From NCBI RefSeq assembly GCF_019059575.1, contig NW_024882190.1:124001-188000 (forward strand): a stretch of 64,000 nt of DNA, given 5' to 3'. Below, one piece after another: positions 25,480 through 47,384 of the stretch. The notes beneath the pieces were generated by a model. The model ran no database searches. It was given only the letters and a program-made list of their open reading frames with translations, and was not told the DNA's origin. This DNA comes from Amphibalanus amphitrite (taxonomy: Eukaryota; Arthropoda; Thecostraca; Balanomorpha; Balanidae). Position numbers and translations under genes: made by a program. Each line of letters begins with the position of its first letter. The first letter of the stretch is position 1.

Positions 25480-26350
25480 CCTTCCTGTAAGGGATACGAC
25501 CGGCGGGATGGTACCGGACACCGGTACCTTTCCTGTGAGGGGACAGATAGGCTGGGTGGTATAGTACCGACTAGAGATGTCAATCGGATACCAACTTTTT
25601 GGTATACCGATACCAAACCGATACCAAATCGGTATTTGGTATTTCAATCCTAATGTGTTTGGTATTTTGTTGGTATCATGAACCCTCGCTAATGTTTAAA
25701 AGGTTATGAAATCGGTAAAAACTTGGTATTTTCCTCATGTTCCCAAGTTGGTTTGGTTTCGGTATTTCTCCAAGGTTTTGGTTGGTATTTGGTTTGGTAT
25801 CGGTATTCCGATGTTCCGTAATTGACATCACTAGTACCGACTGGTACTTTCTCTGTGAGGGCACAGAGACATATGGTGTAGTACGTATTCCTGTGGCAAA
25901 GAGACAAGCGGTACGATGACTTTCCTGTGAGGAGATACACTTCTGATAATGTGCATCGGTACCCTCCCTTTAGAATGTAGATACACCACAGATTGAAACC
26001 ACACCACCTTCCCGTGCTGATGAGCAAGGGCAGGTGCTGCTTTTTCCCCTTGCTGAGACTTGCAGACGTTATCTCTCATGCGTGGGACCAGACGGTTCCT
26101 CTACTGCCTTTTGGAGACAAATGACACCTGTTTGTGTGGTGACAGACAGATATTCACACGATGGATACCCTCCCAGTGGGCAGTGAAGTACAGATTCACA
26201 GATACGGTCTCTCCTGTGTGCGTGTACCCTCCCCAGGGACTGACTGTAACTCTCCCGTAGACGACAGGTGGTGCACTCCTGTTTGGAGACGGGCAATACC
26301 CTCCCTTCCCTCAGTGCGGCCAGGCATTACCCTCTCATTATCCTCCCGTG
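25480..26350. repeat. Degenerate tandem repeat (CCTGTGAGGGGACAGA type)
   Basis: Motifs such as CCTGTGAGGGGACAGA, CTGTGAGGGCACAGA and CCTGTGAGGAGATACA recur at irregular 50-110 bp spacing with GGTACC-like motifs. The array is interrupted by an hAT-type MITE at 25572-25833. Confidence 0.45.
25572..25833. mobile_element. hAT-type MITE with perfect 8 bp target duplication
   Basis: This 262 bp element has inverted ends TAGAGATGTCAAT and (reverse complement) TAGTGATGTCAAT. It is flanked on both sides by GTACCGAC (25564-25571 and 25834-25841). The interior is built of GGTAT/ATACC words, so it can fold extensively. There is no coding capacity. The 8 bp duplication and the end sequence fit the hAT superfamily. 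Confidence 0.85.
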
Positions 26351-28409
26351 GGAGGGTGGAGGGGCACACGGTTCCTGCCTTTCTCTGAAGGGACCGGACG
26401 CCTTCCACAATCCACACCGAGCGGACGTGAGTGGCAGTCCGTATTGACCGGATCGCGAGGTCAAGGTCGTATGGACGATGCTCGCCGTATATAAAGACGC
26501 TCCCGCTAAAGAGAACCTTAAACGTTGCCAGGGCATTTTTTACTATGATAGCCAATTATAAACCGCAATCAACAGTCAACACGACGAAAAATCCTTACAG
26601 CTATAGAAACAGACAGCAACAAAGCTCTATCAGGTAAGAGTGCCTTGCCCACAGTAAAAACGCATATAGAGATCGGCACAAATTTAGTTCGACATGTTGA
26701 AATATTTGTAAGTTTAAATTAAAAACGTTAAAAGACATCCAATCAAATAAAATGAACTCGCACATGAACGCCAGCTCAGCCTGTGGCGCTGCTGCAGGTA
26801 CCGACCATTCTCCGTGCCACAGGTTGCGGAACCACTCCTTGACCATTCGCACTACACGAGCCGCTATGGTGTCTTCCTGAAACACCACTACGGTCTACGC
26901 ACCGTGGATTACGTTTGTACGTACCTAACTGGCGGGGCGGAAGGTCGCTAACGCAGCAGTGAAAAGTCCATCGCCTCGTTGAGCAGCTCACGGCTTAGAG
27001 CAATCATTGTACATTTTCAAGAAACATTACTCGCAGCCGCAGATGGACTGTTCTTTCAGTTACTGCGTAGAGGTCTCTTCTCGGAATGCGAAGCTAATGC
27101 CACGAGTGGGCACGGCAAAATTACGCTTTATTGCTGATCGTTTCATACTCGACCAGTCCTCAGTTAAATCGATTACCTATCTCCCCATCATTTAAAATGT
27201 TAGTTACTTCATATTTGATAATGGCTCTCCTCGGTGTAGACTATGGTCTTGTTGCCAGTCATTGACTTCGACTTCCCTGTGCCAAGCTGACTGAACAGCC
27301 GTGTGGACCAGGGTGGCATCAGGCGGAGCGAGAGAAATGCACAAGCACTGCTTTGGACAGCAGATCCTTGGCATGTCGAAGCGTCAAAACTGATGCGAAC
27401 ATGAGGACGCTTTACTGCAAGACGCTTTACTCAGTATGACGAAGTGGGATCGGCGAACCCATAACTTCATCTCATGTGCAAGTTACCGTAGTTACCGGAA
27501 CCGCAACTGATCCATAACGTCGATCAGTCCACGCGCAAGATGCTCCCGCATTATCCACGTTCAGGCTGTCGGCACATTTGCAAAGCGGAACACCAAGGAC
27601 TGCGTCGTCTTTAATCTGTTCATTTTTTGTTAATGAAATGCGGCTGAGCGCGTAGGAAATCAGACTGAAGCACATTATGCAATGAAACAATCTGATCGTG
27701 GCTGTGTGTCGGTTGCACAGTAGCGAAAGCATCTTCAGCATAATAGCATAGCGTAATACAGGATCCGCATAGTTTAACGCCGCCATTGACCGTGGTCAGT
27801 ACCTATTCCTACGTAATCTTGTTACCTAAGCTTTCCTGCGCTTTATGCATCGCCACTGCATATATAGGGACATACATGTAGACATATACCTACCTTGGTA
27901 TACTCACCTTGGTATGTCATGGGATGCTATTATGTCACAGCCAACATTTCATGATGACTGCCGAGATTCTCGCATTCGGTGAAGACCATGAATCTGTTTT
28001 ATTGCCGGGTCGACTCGCAATACCGTTGGCATGAGGTTCACCTTGGAGCGAGTGTATAGCGCTGTGCCGAGGCACTGCACTGGCAGTCCGGATGCGGGAC
28101 TGCAGAATTGTGGTGACCGAGGACTGGCTAAGAACCGGTTCCAAGGTTATCTATCAACTCGTAGCTGTGTAACGGCTTGGGCCGCGAGTTCCCGGCAGTG
28201 GGATGCACCTATTATAGTACGTATACGAGTACGGCTTTCAATTGTTAGTGGAAAACTCCAGCCTAAACTGTGCCACTTTGTGTGATATGGGCAAGCGATA
28301 AGTCGTACGGCGTACCCTACACACAGCTTCGGGAACATTGATGTGACGAATGGAAATAACGTGTATTCTGCTTGACTGCGAAACTAATGTATCGTCTCTC
28401 TTTTTTCAG
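26350..28409. other. MEF2 5' intron/upstream sequence, no gene seen
   Basis: Mostly unique sequence between the putative first exon and the start-codon exon. A TATATAAAG motif lies at 26488-26496 without a convincing transcript behind it. A minus-strand frame near 26888-26760 contains VFQEDTIAARVVRMVKEWFR, faintly like the D-containing block of Tc1/mariner transposases; if real it is a broken fragment. Confidence 0.35.
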
Positions 28410-38909
<10,500 letters not shown>

Positions 38910-40550
38910 CGCGAGAATGGTGAAGCAGCGTTTGCAGCGACCTCCGCCAGAGGCGCGTGTGTCGACTGGCGATACGGGTTTGCTTGCCGTGGCCTCACGG
39001 CGACGGTTTGAGCGCAGCTATGCGAGACACGGAAGTGACGAGACATAGAAGAGTATCTATTTTCTCAGGTGTGCGCCGGTCGGGGGCGAGTGAGAAGGGG
39101 GCTTTCGAGAGTTTGCTAGACGGAAGACCCCTGTACATAGCGGGGAGCCGGTCGGCGCCGGGTGGCGCCCAGCCGAGCAGATCTCAGCGGCGCCGGCGGC
39201 CGGCCCCCAGCGCGCTCCATAACGGGGCCTGCGGCGCTGCCCAGCCGGCCCAGCAGATGTTGTATCCATGTGCTCAATCTCCCGACTGCTAGTTCTCTGC
39301 GCTCCGCACTGTACAAATTGTGTTGTTGTTAGACATGCACTCAAGGACGGAAGCTATTTGTTGCTGTGGGTGTAAGCTATGGCGCTGTCTGTTCACCCAG
39401 TATAGTTATGCACATGTACATGTTTCCAGGCCGACGTAGCGTCGGCCGACAGACGTGCCCCTCCCCTGGACGGCCGGCGCGCGCGCGCTGACAATCAGTG
39501 CTGGCCGCTGGCCGCCGGCCGGCCGGCCGGGCTGCAGCTGCCGTTTTGTGCTCTCCCACTATCCTGTTGGACCGGGACGCTGTCCGCTGTCCCCTGTCCC
39601 CTCACGGCCATAGAAGAGGAATCAAAACCGCCGGCTGGTGGCGTCTGCTCGGCCGGCCCCTGGTCGCTCGCTGGTGTCGGTCTTCAGTACAAACGGGCAG
39701 GCTGGGCGCGGTCAGCCCGGCCGAGCCGGCGCCGGACGACAGCGCCACCGCGCGTCCACTCCCCGTGCCGAGGCCGACAGAATGTCCCTCTTGCCTCCGG
39801 TTGAAGCGTTGCACTTTCCCGTGTGGCGCTATGAGCCTAAAATTGTTACTATTTTTACTATAGGGTATGTATAAAGTTAGTTGTTTATACAAGTCGTTGG
39901 CCTTACCCAGTGGTCGGAAGCTTTAACGCTACTTGATAAAATTTCAGCTTGTGACGAAGTTGTTACCACTGTTGTCGGAGAGCTTTGTTTCGTGCGCTTG
40001 CGTTGTGTTTAGTTGACCTGGCCGCCTTGTGGGCTGGCCATTAGCAGGTGTGTGCGGCAGGGCAGGCGGTCGGCGGCGGCCTGTGCCGCCCCGCCAGCCG
40101 ACAGCCTTGTAATGTAGTCGTGCTTGGTTTGTCCCGCCGGCATAGAGCTGGTGTTTGTGCGGCCTGCATGGCCCGCCAAACCCCCTGTCGTACACTAGGG
40201 CACACAGAGGCGGCAGTGGCCTTCACTGCTGTTCGACACAGAAACACAGACACTGACAGACACGGCAGCAATTTGTCCCACACTGCTGCCCGACATATAC
40301 CTACCATAGACGGACACAGCACTGCTGCCCGACATACAACCAGACAGAAAGGGCAGCAGCATCCACTGCTGCCCGACATAAACCACAGATATGGCGATGA
40401 CGTATTCGCCTGCCGTCACTGAACACACTCACTCTGTCTCTGCTATCAATCACGGACATTTTTGACTGTGTCGGCCGACCGCCGTCCGGGGGGCGCGTTG
40501 TGCTATGTTCGGAAGTTTTCTAAAATAAAACAAACACCGATGATGCCGCT
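38910..40550 (+). other. Probable MEF2 3' UTR
   Basis: Sequence after the MEF2 stop, with a polyadenylation hexamer AATAAA at 40524-40529. It contains GC-rich segments and a degenerate repeat with ACTGCTGCCCGACATA words at 40200-40390. No conserved frame. The 3' end is inferred from the hexamer only. Confidence 0.4.
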
Positions 40551-42346
40551 TTTATAAGACAATGAAAACGTCCCGGTATTGTCGGATGACTGTCTGTTAG
40601 GACGGCTCGTGGCTCACGAGTAAAGCCACTGTGAGTAAAGCGTTTGGGCGACCAACATGGTGCGTCGCCCGTCATGGTGGGCACTCAGGCCACTCAGACA
40701 CGCTAAACGTCACCCCACCCCACGTGAGCCTGTACCCGAGGAACATTCAAAATACGTCGGGTGGTAATGGTGACTAGCAGGAGTTTTGACTTGTCGAGAA
40801 AAAGGGTATGAGCGTACTGAGTAACGAGCCTACCGGGTTGCAACCGGCGACCGGTATTAGTGCCAGCATTCTTCATTAGTGAAGCAGTCTCGTACTGAAA
40901 ATGAGCATGTACGCCCAGAAACTTGCAAGATCTAGCACCGCACATCACATGCACAGGAAAGCCCGCGTATACAGGCTCTGCGTTCGAGTGCGAGGCCGTT
41001 GCAGTGAATTATAGACGGAGCAGTCGTTGGCAGTTGTTTAATGCATTGCTGAGCATTTTCCTTTTACGACGCGCGCGCGACAAAAATGATTTTTGGCTGG
41101 CTAGCCAGATTTGAATTGTTTTATTGTTTTATTTGGATTCTTGGATTCAAGCCACGGTCATAGATAATATTCAAGCCGCTATTGCTATAGGCAGGTAGGT
41201 AGGTCTCTGCTTTTTTTCTTCGTGCGTTTACGTTGGGATTGTGCAGTGTGCACACTTTGGAATTAACAAAAAGTTGCAGATCCGGAAAAGTGGTTTATCC
41301 TTGAGACTGAAACGGCCCTCCAGCAAAACGGTCAGACTCAGGCCCAGCCTCTGCTGAATGCTGCCCACTGTTGCCATTTCAAGAAAGGTACCTAAGGAGT
41401 TACCTAACTTTTGGAATAGCTACCAGGGGAACTGGGCCAGGGAAGAGTGACTGTTGACAATGTGACACATCATGGATCATTTGACATTCTTTATCAAACT
41501 GCTCATACAGTGGCTGTTAATGGACAATTTGAGTTGCCACTGGCTGATCCATGGTGGGCATTAGGGGCATTTATTTGCTTTCCCAGAGAAAGTAAAATTG
41601 GCAACATTTTGTCATTTCCATGCACATTGCACTGAATGATCCAAGGAAGCATAAGAGGTATTTATTTACTTCTCCCACAGAAACTAAAATTGATGAAATT
41701 TTTACATTTCCAAGGGAACATTAGATCTGGTCTGGCTCACTCATCCAAGGGTGATAATGATAAATGCACTAACCACTTCATCTCCAAGGGGGCATTAGAG
41801 GCATTTATTTGCTCCTCCCCTGGAAACTAAAACTGACAGACTTTTGCCATTTCCAATTCCATGTATGCATACAAGAATACTGAACAGTTTCTTTTAAACT
41901 GTGCAGAGTTGCATAACTTTTCAGGAAGTGAAATTTTTAAAGTATTTCGAAACTGGGAAGCCCTTTTTCTTCTTGGGTTTTACTGCACAGTGTACTCCCT
42001 ACACCCATTACCATATTTCTGGACCCGCCAGTATCCATGTCACGATGAATGGCATTAGTCTGAGATGCTTTTGGTTTCTATCATTAATCACATCATTCAG
42101 ATTTTAGTCATTATCAGTTTTATTGTTGAATCCAGGCTTACATGCCTGATAAATAGATAAATTGATGGATATTGTAACTTTAGACCCCCGTGACAGGCAT
42201 TTATAAGGCATCTATATTCTATGTCAATTCAATAATGTCACACAAAACACATAAATGCGTACACGTGAAGTGATGAGACCCACGAGGCTATGGATGACTG
42301 TTGAAGCGTGCCGTCCTGACTTTACTCGTTTGTTTTGGTTGTGACA
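40550..42346. other. Intergenic region between MEF2 and the Artemis-like gene
   Basis: Mostly AT-rich. A diverged ~100-140 bp repeat with GGCATTTATTTGCTTCTCCC and CATTTCCAAGG words occurs three times at about 41545-41860. An acceptor-like TTGTGACAG ends at 42347, ten bases before the Artemis start, suggesting an unseen upstream 5' UTR exon. Confidence 0.45.
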
Positions 42347-42356
42347 GGTAGCAACA

Positions 42357-43664
42357 ATGCCAGAGCGGGAGTGTTTCGGCGGCCTGTTGACTGGCTACCC
42401 GGAGGTGGCAGTGGACAGGTTCGACGGCCGCTGTCTGAATGCCAGCTACTTCCTGCTGAGTCATCTGCACAGCGACCACATGCGCGGTCTGGACTCGGCC
42501 GAACTGCGGTCGGTGCTGCAGAGCCAGCCTCAGCCGCGGCTGCTGCTGTCGCGCCAGTCGGCCGCGCTGCTGACCAGCTGGCCGCGCTACGCCGCCCTGG
42601 CGCCGCACCTGTGTCCGCTGGAGGTGGGCGTGCCGCGCCAGCTGACCGACCGGCTGGTGGTGACCGCACTGCCGGCCGCCCACTGTCCCGGTTCGGTCAT
42701 GTTCCTGCTGGAGGGCGGCGCCGGCGGCACTGTCCTCTACACGGGCGACTTCCGGCTGGACAACCACCAGCTGGCAGACATGAAGGCGCTGCACGACGCC
42801 GACGGACACCCCAAGCCCATCCAGGCGCTGTACGTGGACACGACGTTCTGCGTGCCGCAGCGCCGCGAACTGCCGACCCGCAGTCGCAGCGCTGAGTCGG
42901 TGCTGCGGCTGGTCACAGAGTGGCTGGACCGCGCACCAGACCATCGCGTCAACCTCGACTGTAAGGCGCGCTATGGGTACGAACACATCTTCCGTCGACT
43001 ACATGAGGCCACTGGCATGCGTGTGCACGTAGATGCAGAGAAAATTCAACTCTATGAGCGGCTGCCAGACATCGCGCGCTGCGTAACATCATGTGCCTCA
43101 GAGACGCGACTGCACTCCTGCCGGCCGGGCTCGGCCTGCCTGCGCGACGGTAGCGGAGGACCTCTCCGCTCAATCACCCTCTCTACCATGTTCTTCTTCA
43201 TGAACCAAGCTGTGGACTGCCTGGAGCATCATCTGGGCGGCGAGCGGTACCGCGTGCTGTATTCGTTTCACGCGTCACTCGGCCAAGTACGAGAGATGGT
43301 GTCATACTTGCGACCATCCCGTGTGGTGCCGTGCGTGGTGCCGCCGAACAGCTCTCTAGAGAGCGTGGTGGCACTGCTGGGTGGCGCCAGCGAGCCGCGG
43401 CTCGAGCTGCAGAGTGGCCGATTGCCGACAGCGCGGGCTACTCACTGGGAGCGGAGACCGAGCGAAGTCCTGCAGCCGCACCGCCAGCACACCGGCCGGA
43501 GACAACCTCCCAAAGAAATCAAACGCATCCGCCCAAAGGTAGAGTCCCCTGCACGGCGTCAGGGTCACCAGAGGTCGCCCCAGCCCGCGGTCGGGGCTCA
43601 GGAGGAGCGGGCCGACGCCGCAGACACCCGCCCTGCCTGGAAGTCCCCGTTTGATAGCGACTGA
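42357..43664 (+). CDS. Artemis-like beta-CASP nuclease (DCLRE1C homologue)
   Basis: Artemis opens hairpins and trims ends during non-homologous end joining in the nucleus. The single 435-residue frame starts MPERECFGGLLTGYPEVAVD. Metallo-beta-lactamase motifs: HLHSDH (residues 36-41, HxHxDH), His109 in HCPGSVMFL and Asp131 in TGDFRL. Beta-CASP motifs: Asp161 in YVDTTFC, His253 in RLHSC and His305 in YSFHAS. All catalytic positions match human Artemis in order and spacing, and the YLDTTFC/FSFHSS-like blocks favour Artemis over Apollo or SNM1A. After about residue 345 comes a basic, Arg-rich tail of ~90 residues, much shorter than that of human Artemis (692 residues in total). No intron interrupts the frame, whereas vertebrate orthologues have many. 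Codons are GC-rich. Start choice: first ATG after an in-frame break, with the family N-terminus aligned. Confidence 0.9.
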   Translation: MPERECFGGLLTGYPEVAVDRFDGRCLNASYFLLSHLHSDHMRGLDSAELRSVLQSQPQPRLLLSRQSAALLTSWPRYAALAPHLCPLEVGVPRQLTDRLVVTALPAAHCPGSVMFLLEGGAGGTVLYTGDFRLDNHQLADMKALHDADGHPKPIQALYVDTTFCVPQRRELPTRSRSAESVLRLVTEWLDRAPDHRVNLDCKARYGYEHIFRRLHEATGMRVHVDAEKIQLYERLPDIARCVTSCASETRLHSCRPGSACLRDGSGGPLRSITLSTMFFFMNQAVDCLEHHLGGERYRVLYSFHASLGQVREMVSYLRPSRVVPCVVPPNSSLESVVALLGGASEPRLELQSGRLPTARATHWERRPSEVLQPHRQHTGRRQPPKEIKRIRPKVESPARRQGHQRSPQPAVGAQEERADAADTRPAWKSPFDSD

Positions 43665-43948
43665 CGACGGCTGTTGAACGGACGCCAATGTGATATGGGC
43701 GACGGCGGTGGAGTGGAGCCTGGTCCCAGTTTTTAACAATGGGCAGAGTTTGTGATTCTCCGGGCGCCCGTAAATTCAAATTTCAATTTCATCATTCTCA
43801 TCATTTAAGTTTGTGATTCATTTGTTATTGTACATTGGCTGTGATGTTCTTGTGAAATGCCGTTATTGTGTCGTCCTGGGGCGGGCAATCGTCAAATACT
43901 CGTGCCTTATGTTTTGAGACGCCGAATGCAAGAAAATATCGACATCCT

Positions 43949-44579
43949 GGCCCTGTTCATGAACCCTGCGGCCGCTGCGGCCGGCCGCAGGCTCTAAGCT
44001 CCGCCCATTTTTGAAACGTCATCACTCACTCGGCCGCAATCAGCGTTCCATGAACACGTCTGCTGCCGAAATAGTTTCCGATAATTGCGCGCTTGAGACG
44101 ATTACTAATCAATAGTTTCCACGCGCTTCTTTTATCTGTGTATTCCATTCCTGTTATGAAAAGGGCGTTTCTCAAGGCCGTCTGGTGTTTCTGTATTTTT
44201 GTAAGTGGTCACATAAATGATTTGGCATTCTTTTCATTGAATGGTAGCACAAATAACTTAAGTCTAAAATTAAATCTCATATTAAAGCATTTATCTAATT
44301 TTTAGGTATCATGGCATGCAACACCGGACGGAATGAATTTGTTTACAACATCGTCTCCATGGCAACACAGCCTACACTTTGACTTCAGTGCGCCAAGTTC
44401 AGTGCAATCACTTTCTTGCGGCTCGGCGGTCGCTGGATGGCGGCCGCAGAGATCGCAGCGGCCGCAGCAAGGTGACGTCATACATTCGTCATACTACATG
44501 AGCCCCGCCCCTTTTCGTGACGTAACAACCCGGCTGGCCGCAGCGGCCGCAGCGACCGCCGGGGTTCATGAACAGGGCC
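43949..44579. mobile_element. Non-autonomous DNA transposon, TIR GGCCCTGTTCATGAAC
   Basis: Ends GGCCCTGTTCATGAACC and their reverse complement enclose 631 bp. Further complementary GCGGCCGC-rich sequence extends the inverted repeat. Both sides are flanked by CCT, a possible 3 bp target duplication. No transposase. It lies downstream of the Artemis stop; an AATAAA at 44666-44671 follows it, so it may sit in the 3' UTR. Confidence 0.7.
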
Positions 44580-47384
44580 CCTGTTTAGCATCTCACTGTA
44601 TTTCTAATAACCTCGCTATGAAAGGTTTCCATAAATGTGTATGCATGTACCTACGTAATGTTTAAAATAAAGTTTCCAGCGGATATTTAGAGTGTAACTA
44701 GTTGTCACATGTCACCGTTGTCACCATTCGGTGTTACCTTTGTCACCATTCGGTGACACAAGATCGGGTCGCGCTCCACATCGCGTTGTACAACTATAGC
44801 GTTCGTGTGCAACTGTTGGACGCGTAGGTGGTATCTACCGGTGTACTATTCCTCACTACTTCGATGTTGTGTCCCATCCTCCAGTTATATGCGCCATCAG
44901 TGTAGCATAGCGTGGTTTTTTCCTTTATCATTGACAAAACACAATGATGGTGTAAGGCATTGTAAGGTGAATGCATTTGCTCTTATTTTTTGCCCCTTAT
45001 TTACAGCGAAATGCGGTAAATTAGGCACATCAATGGAAACGACGACATCTGCTCAGAAGCGCACGCGTGCAGAATGCATTGCAGTTTACTCTGCCATTGG
45101 AAGGCCGTTACCAAGAAAATATCCAATCGATTTCCATGTGGAGTGGGTTCACTGTCTCGGAAGACACGACGCAATGCGATTTTCGAATTTCAATCGGGAA
45201 AGCACCCTGTCGATTATTGACAGCATTTTTTTCATCAAACATCAGCCTATGTCATGTTAGGTATAGGTTCAAGACTAGCAAATAACCACTAAGGAAAGAC
45301 TTTCCAGCAAGAACTAAGCCCTAGTCAATTGCCGTCCTGGCTCGGACTTATTTTAATTTTCCTTCCCGACTGTGCCCTGTCCCACCAACCAGCTTGCACC
45401 GAGTTCCACTTCCCCTCCGTACCCAGCCCCGTTCGGCCTCTCATCTTCTACCGTATCCCATCTCCCCACTCGACATACCCCGCCCTTTTCCATCCATTGT
45501 CCTTTACCGTATCCCATCTTCCCTCCCGACCCGATCCCTCACATTCCGTCTCCCGTTCCTTACTGATCGCGCCCCATCCTCGTTCCGCTTCTGCCGTCCC
45601 TTCTCGAGTCTAACCACAACAGCTATATTCGGTGCTCCTTCTCTCGTAAATCTGTATTAAAAAACAATGCACAATGTTGTCGTTTGGTACGCCAGCAGCG
45701 TGGTACACTGCCACGAATACACTGATGATCAGTGTCACAACAGCACAGGAAAAACAGCTCAAAATACGCCGCTCTCGGCGTTCCCGTCAGGCCTGTTCAC
45801 CAACAGCCGGCGCCTGATTCAAACTTCCTCGGCTGCTACCAACTCTGCCGTCGGCTGCCAACAACTCGCCACCTTTGCCGCATGACACTGCCGTTGACAG
45901 CATGTGTCGTACGCTGCTGTTCCCATCGGCTGCCACGGTCGCATCATGCCACCATCGCCAACTCTAACTGCCACCTTGAGCCACTCTCGCAAATCTCACG
46001 GTCACCGAATGCCACTCTTACGAACCGTCACTGTCGCCTGCCACCGCTCACCGATTGACGCGATCGCCGAATGCCACTCTCACCGATGGTCACGGTCGCC
46101 AAATGCCGCTTTCAGCGATTGTCACTGTCACCTCCAACCACTTTCGCGAACTGTCACTTTCGGCAAATGCCGCTCTCGGCGATTGTCACGGTCACAAATG
46201 TCACTTTCACCGATTGTCACTGTTGCCGGCTATAACTGCGACCCTCACCGTTTGTGATTCTAGCCGTCTCGACGCTGCGAGTCTCATGGCTTAAACTTTA
46301 TGAGCGGGATGTTTTTGCTGCTCAGGCAGCGATCGCATACCCATTCAGCATAAACTTCCGCGATCAAAAGGTGGTACGCCTGCTCGATCAAACCCGTGCA
46401 CATCCTGGAAAATGACAAGAGTAACGTTACATTAGCTGTTGCTGAAAATGTGAACACGAGACGCCACGCTCGTAGTGCTGTAGCATATTGACGTGCACCA
46501 CGCTAAACGTAATTAAATGTGTTAAGCCACCGAACGTTAATTTTCCGACGAAGACTAAAAACGAGACTAAAAACGGTCCTTAACCGTGTACCGTATTTCA
46601 GCGCAATCGGCTCAGCCGTTCTCGAGATCTGGAATCGACCCCTGCATGTGCGCACGTGCAGCAGCATCCCAACTGTGGCACATGGATATGCATTGCCTAG
46701 TGGGTGCCTACCTACATGCCAACTACGAGAAACGTCCCCGGTTCAGTCACATAATGCCATTCATAATGCCATAATGCCATTCATTTTTCAAACATTTGGA
46801 CAGCCAAGGGATTTTGCCATGCCCCTAGGTCAGGACAGCGGACGTCGAGTATAAAGGGAAATTCATGTCACAGCTTCACACCTGCGGTTGAATTCAGTTT
46901 CCTTTTGCGATTATTTCCGGTGATTGTTCCTATGCAATGAATGCTTGCGGCATTTCAAGGTGATACCAACAAGGGTCAGACGCCAAGTCTTTCTATACCT
47001 CCCAAATAATCAGTCAATGGAAGCTAATGAAATGCAAGGAAGTCGCTTTAACTACTCAAAAATATGATACTGTAGGCACTAGGCAGTCACGTATTGATAT
47101 TTGGAATGCCTAACCGTTAATTCGCTGGTTTCGCGAGAATTAAGGTAAAAGACGTGGCCTACGTCCTGTACACAGATGCCAGCACCCGCACAGGGTGAGA
47201 GAAGATGGACCTTTTATCTTAACGCACGAAAAGACAAAACGATAAAAATAATTCGCACAGGAGAAGGTAAGGTGTGACAACAGCTGTAGACAATCGATCA
47301 AGCCCGCATATTGTCTCTTTGAGCATCCCTTCATGACCCTCCTGTTCGGACCTGAGCTCAGCTGTCATCCCCGATATGTCTTAC
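44580..47384. other. Spacer between Artemis-like gene and pygopus, no gene recognised
   Basis: It contains two TTGTCACCATTCGGTG copies (about 44718-44755), pyrimidine-rich sequence at 45370-45640, degenerate repeats of CACCGATTGTCACTGTC words at 45940-46260, and an isolated unit of the CACGTGCGCACGTG repeat at about 46585-46725. The missing last pygopus exon should be on the minus strand at or beyond this region, but I did not find it. Confidence 0.5.
46585..46725 (+). repeat. Isolated unit of the CACGTGCGCACGTG repeat
   Basis: It shares GTGTACCG, GCAATCGGC.CAGCCGTTCT, CGAGATCTGGAA and GTGCGCACGTGCAG with the arrays at 1-4.3 kb, so that unit is dispersed as well as tandem. Confidence 0.75.

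Noticed and set aside
24802-25653. 283-codon plus-strand frame in the GC-rich region
   Set aside because: Arg/Pro/Gly-rich, overlaps many alternative frames in CpG-dense DNA and crosses a MITE; no family resemblance.
26488-26496. TATATAAAG as a core promoter
   Set aside because: No transcript, initiator or coding exon can be tied to it; MEF2's GC-rich region is the better candidate.
26760-26888. Tc1/mariner transposase fragment (VFQEDTIAARVV...)
   Set aside because: Only one short block is suggestive, the flanking frame is broken and no inverted ends were found.
42322-42986. Long minus-strand frames over the Artemis gene
   Set aside because: GC-rich codon use leaves the opposite frames open; the plus-strand frame has all catalytic motifs.
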